From NCBI GenBank assembly GCA_035946955.1, contig DASYYE010000383.1:1-6474 (forward strand): 6,474 nucleotides of DNA, in the 5' to 3' direction. Numbering within the stretch: the first letter of the stretch is position 1; every line of letters starts with the position of its first letter. Below, piece by piece: positions 6,411-6,474 of this stretch. A program made the position numbers and the translations under genes. The notes under the pieces were generated by a model. That model did not search any database, was not told where the DNA came from, and worked only from the letters and a program-made list of their open reading frames with translations. Source of the DNA: DASYYE01 sp035946955 (GTDB lineage: Bacteria; Actinomycetota; Actinomycetes; Streptosporangiales; Streptosporangiaceae).

Positions 6411-6474
6411 CCTGCGGGGCGCTTTGAGGCGCCGCCTTCCCTCGTCGCTCCCGCGCTCGCTGCGCTCGCTCCTC
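6397..6474 (-). CDS. Possible C-terminal tail of a minus-strand gene entering from the right edge
   Basis: From the window edge one minus-strand frame is open for 25 codons and ends at TAG (6397-6399). It would encode a charged, Ala/Arg/Glu-rich tail ending in QASED. The stop lies 40 bp before the GTG of the Fe-S oxidoreductase, a spacing compatible with co-transcription. A second minus-strand frame is also open through this stretch, and the sequence is repetitive, so this may simply be a GC-rich intergenic repeat. A short GGCGC/GCGCC hairpin (6418-6422 with 6429-6433) lies inside it. No function can be assigned. Confidence 0.2.
   Translation of the reverse strand, partial: EERAQRARERRGKAAPQSAPQASED
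6453..6470. repeat. 9-bp tandem repeat GCGCTCGCT x2
   Basis: GCGCTCGCT is repeated exactly at 6453-6461 and 6462-6470. The surrounding 6440-6474 is dominated by CGCTC/GAGCG units on one strand or the other. This may be the edge of a larger low-complexity or dispersed repeat that continues outside the window. Confidence 0.6.

Overview
The window is a GC-rich (roughly two-thirds G+C) piece of an actinobacterial chromosome. This is indicated by the strong G/C bias at third codon positions, GTG starts, a PhoP/PhoR-like two-component pair, and an actinobacterial-type membrane Fe-S reductase of the EtfD (Rv0338c) family. The genus cannot be fixed from sequence alone; a Pseudonocardiales-like actinomycete is only a guess.

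Layout. Positions 1-729 (+) hold an OmpR-family response regulator whose start lies left of the window. It overlaps by four bases (ATGA) a sensor histidine kinase at 726-2219 (+), so the two form one transcriptional and probably translationally coupled unit. A 243-bp intergenic region (2220-2462) follows. It holds a hairpin directly after the kinase stop, a strikingly AT-rich island with an inverted repeat, a pair of 10-bp direct repeats, and the ribosome binding site of the next gene. Positions 2463-4139 (+) encode a secreted three-part protein: a signal peptide, an EXORDIUM/Phi_1-like domain with an HEYTE motif, an Ig-like (He_PIG type) domain and a ricin-type beta-trefoil lectin. A perfect 13-bp-stem hairpin (4155-4185) separates it from a convergent gene, 4209-6356 (-). 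That gene encodes a membrane-anchored Fe-S oxidoreductase with a di-[4Fe-4S] ferredoxin region and two cysteine-rich CCG domains, best matched to EtfD. The right edge (6357-6474) holds a strong Shine-Dalgarno site, a 15-bp tandem repeat, a 9-bp tandem repeat and possibly the tail of a further minus-strand reading frame.

How the genes may relate. The two-component pair senses an unknown extracytoplasmic signal. The secreted protein lies on the same strand just downstream but behind a possible terminator and its own upstream region, so it is probably a separate transcript; control by the pair is a testable guess. The Fe-S oxidoreductase belongs to fatty-acid beta-oxidation electron transfer (electron transfer flavoprotein to the quinone pool) and is likely unrelated to the other three. 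The least ordinary item is the secreted protein. It looks like a bacterial relative of plant EXORDIUM proteins that carries a possible metal site and a carbohydrate-binding module.
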